A stretch of 64,000 nt of DNA from Streptomyces sp. NBS 14/10 (GTDB lineage Bacteria; Actinomycetota; Actinomycetes; Streptomycetales; Streptomycetaceae). The stretch spans positions 91,015 through 155,014 of the forward strand of contig NZ_NCSM01000054.1 in assembly GCF_002224125.1 (NCBI RefSeq). Reading direction: 5' to 3'. Every line of letters begins with the position of its first letter. The first letter of the stretch is position 1. This document shows positions 63,531-64,000 of this stretch, one piece after another. The position numbers were made by a program, and so were the translations under genes. A model generated the notes under the pieces. It did no database searches and was not told the origin of the DNA. It worked only from the letters and a program-made list of their open reading frames with translations.

Positions 63531-64000
63531 ATGGTTGGTCTTGCGAGGATGCCCGAGCCGTCGCCCGAGCGCGGGGCGGCCGGTGCCGCGGGCTCCGACC
63601 ATGTGGAGCGGGCGCTGCTGGCGGCCCATGACCTGATCGAGTCCGTGGTGACCCGGCACCGGCAGGACCAGGCCCGCCAGTCGTGGGTGCGGGCCGGGCC
63701 CGGCCGGCCGTCGGCCGCCGAGGCCGCCGACCGGCTCATCGCCGGAGCCGAGCGGACCGTTGCCGTCGTGCTCTCCGGCGACCCGGAGCAGGAGGACGCC
63801 GTCTGCGCGGCCCTCGCCCGCCCGCCCCGCCCCGGCCGCGAGGGCGTCGCCGTCCGGTTGCTGTGCCTGCCGGACGCCCTGGCCGGCCCGCGGATACCGG
63901 TGCTGGCGCGCACCGACCCGCGCTGTGAGGCGCGGACGGCCGACGGGGCGTTACCCGAAACCCTGCTCGTCGACGGCCGGATCGGCTACGTACGGCCGGA
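63531..64000 (+). CDS. LuxR-type regulator, TrmB/PLD-like N-terminus, TTA-containing, truncated by window edge
   Basis: First 156 codons only, from ATG 63531 with AGGGGAAG upstream. ERALLAAHDLIESVVTRHRQ near 30, RLIAGAERTVAVVLSGDPE near 75 and ETLLVDGRIGYVRP at the edge match the TrmB-like sensor half of Streptomyces LuxR regulators; the helix-turn-helix would lie beyond the window. Codon 141 is TTA (63951-63953), so expression should depend on bldA. Confidence 0.75.
   Translation, partial: MVGLARMPEPSPERGAAGAAGSDHVERALLAAHDLIESVVTRHRQDQARQSWVRAGPGRPSAAEAADRLIAGAERTVAVVLSGDPEQEDAVCAALARPPRPGREGVAVRLLCLPDALAGPRIPVLARTDPRCEARTADGALPETLLVDGRIGYVRP

Overview
The window is chromosomal DNA of a Streptomyces or very close relative. 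Evidence: very high GC with strong third-position GC bias, GTG starts, scarce in-frame TTA codons, and gene sets typical of the genus (a cellulose-synthase-like/GlxA tip-glycan locus, DasR-type operators, XRE/DUF397 pairs, class E/F sortases, DUF1707, DUF3618, SGNH hydrolases). About 65 protein genes and two tRNAs can be supported. Nearly all are ordinary chromosomal genes; accessory character is concentrated at the left end (RHS toxin) and around the HNH gene beside tRNA-Leu.

Layout. 1-3.5 kb: a large RHS/YD-repeat polymorphic toxin (minus strand, runs off the left edge) with a T7SS-type N-terminal domain; one missing base near 2510 puts the two parts out of frame. 3.7-9.7 kb: epoxide hydrolase, hypothetical proteins, SseB-like protein, secreted EEP nuclease/phosphatase, methyltransferase, secreted glycosidase-like barrel. 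9.8-11.9 kb: a translationally coupled XRE regulator and zinc alcohol dehydrogenase. 12.2-15.6 kb: three tandem RDD membrane proteins. 16.3-18.7 kb: secreted M6 metalloprotease. 19.1-22.6 kb: nicotinamidase, nicotinate phosphoribosyltransferase, clpS-DUF2017. 22.8-27.4 kb: amino-acid permease, then the CysO-type cysteine route (JAMM protease, Cys-containing leader peptide, sulfur carrier, cysM) and an MBL hydrolase. 27.5-29.2 kb: divergent N-acetylglucosamine PTS genes with DasR-like sites between them. 29.3-35.5 kb: rph, lipoprotein, rdgB, tRNA-Leu, HNH endonuclease, DinB, alpha/beta hydrolase, bcp, DUF3618, GroES-like protein. 35.6-44.9 kb: bifunctional PBP, a three-gene ABC exporter, DUF1707, SGNH hydrolase, DUF445. 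45-53.9 kb: class E sortase, YidC-like protein, FAH hydrolase, Gfo/Idh with divergent ROK regulator, an LAxTG-anchored surface protein, NagD-like HAD hydrolase, and a two-gene unit ending in a class F sortase-like protein that lacks its catalytic His and Cys. 54-61 kb: cslZ, glxA, cslA, a GntR regulator, tRNA-Lys and an AA10 LPMO. 61-64 kb: DUF397, XRE (WhiJ-like), ATP-binding protein, a small protein with a RHIM-like amyloid motif, and a LuxR-type regulator cut by the right edge.

Themes linking genes. Cell-envelope construction (PBP, sortases, anchored protein, CslA/GlxA/CslZ/LPMO) and GlcNAc-responsive control (DasR-like operators before the PTS genes and before the LPMO gene) recur. Four in-frame TTA codons were noticed: two at codons 6 and 14 of the class E sortase gene, one in the DUF397 gene and one in the LuxR-type gene. 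These suggest bldA-dependent, developmentally timed translation. The strongest candidates for new biology are the catalytically degenerate sortase, the amyloid-motif protein within a developmental regulator cluster, and the TTA-controlled sortase with a candidate LAxTG substrate 5.5 kb away.
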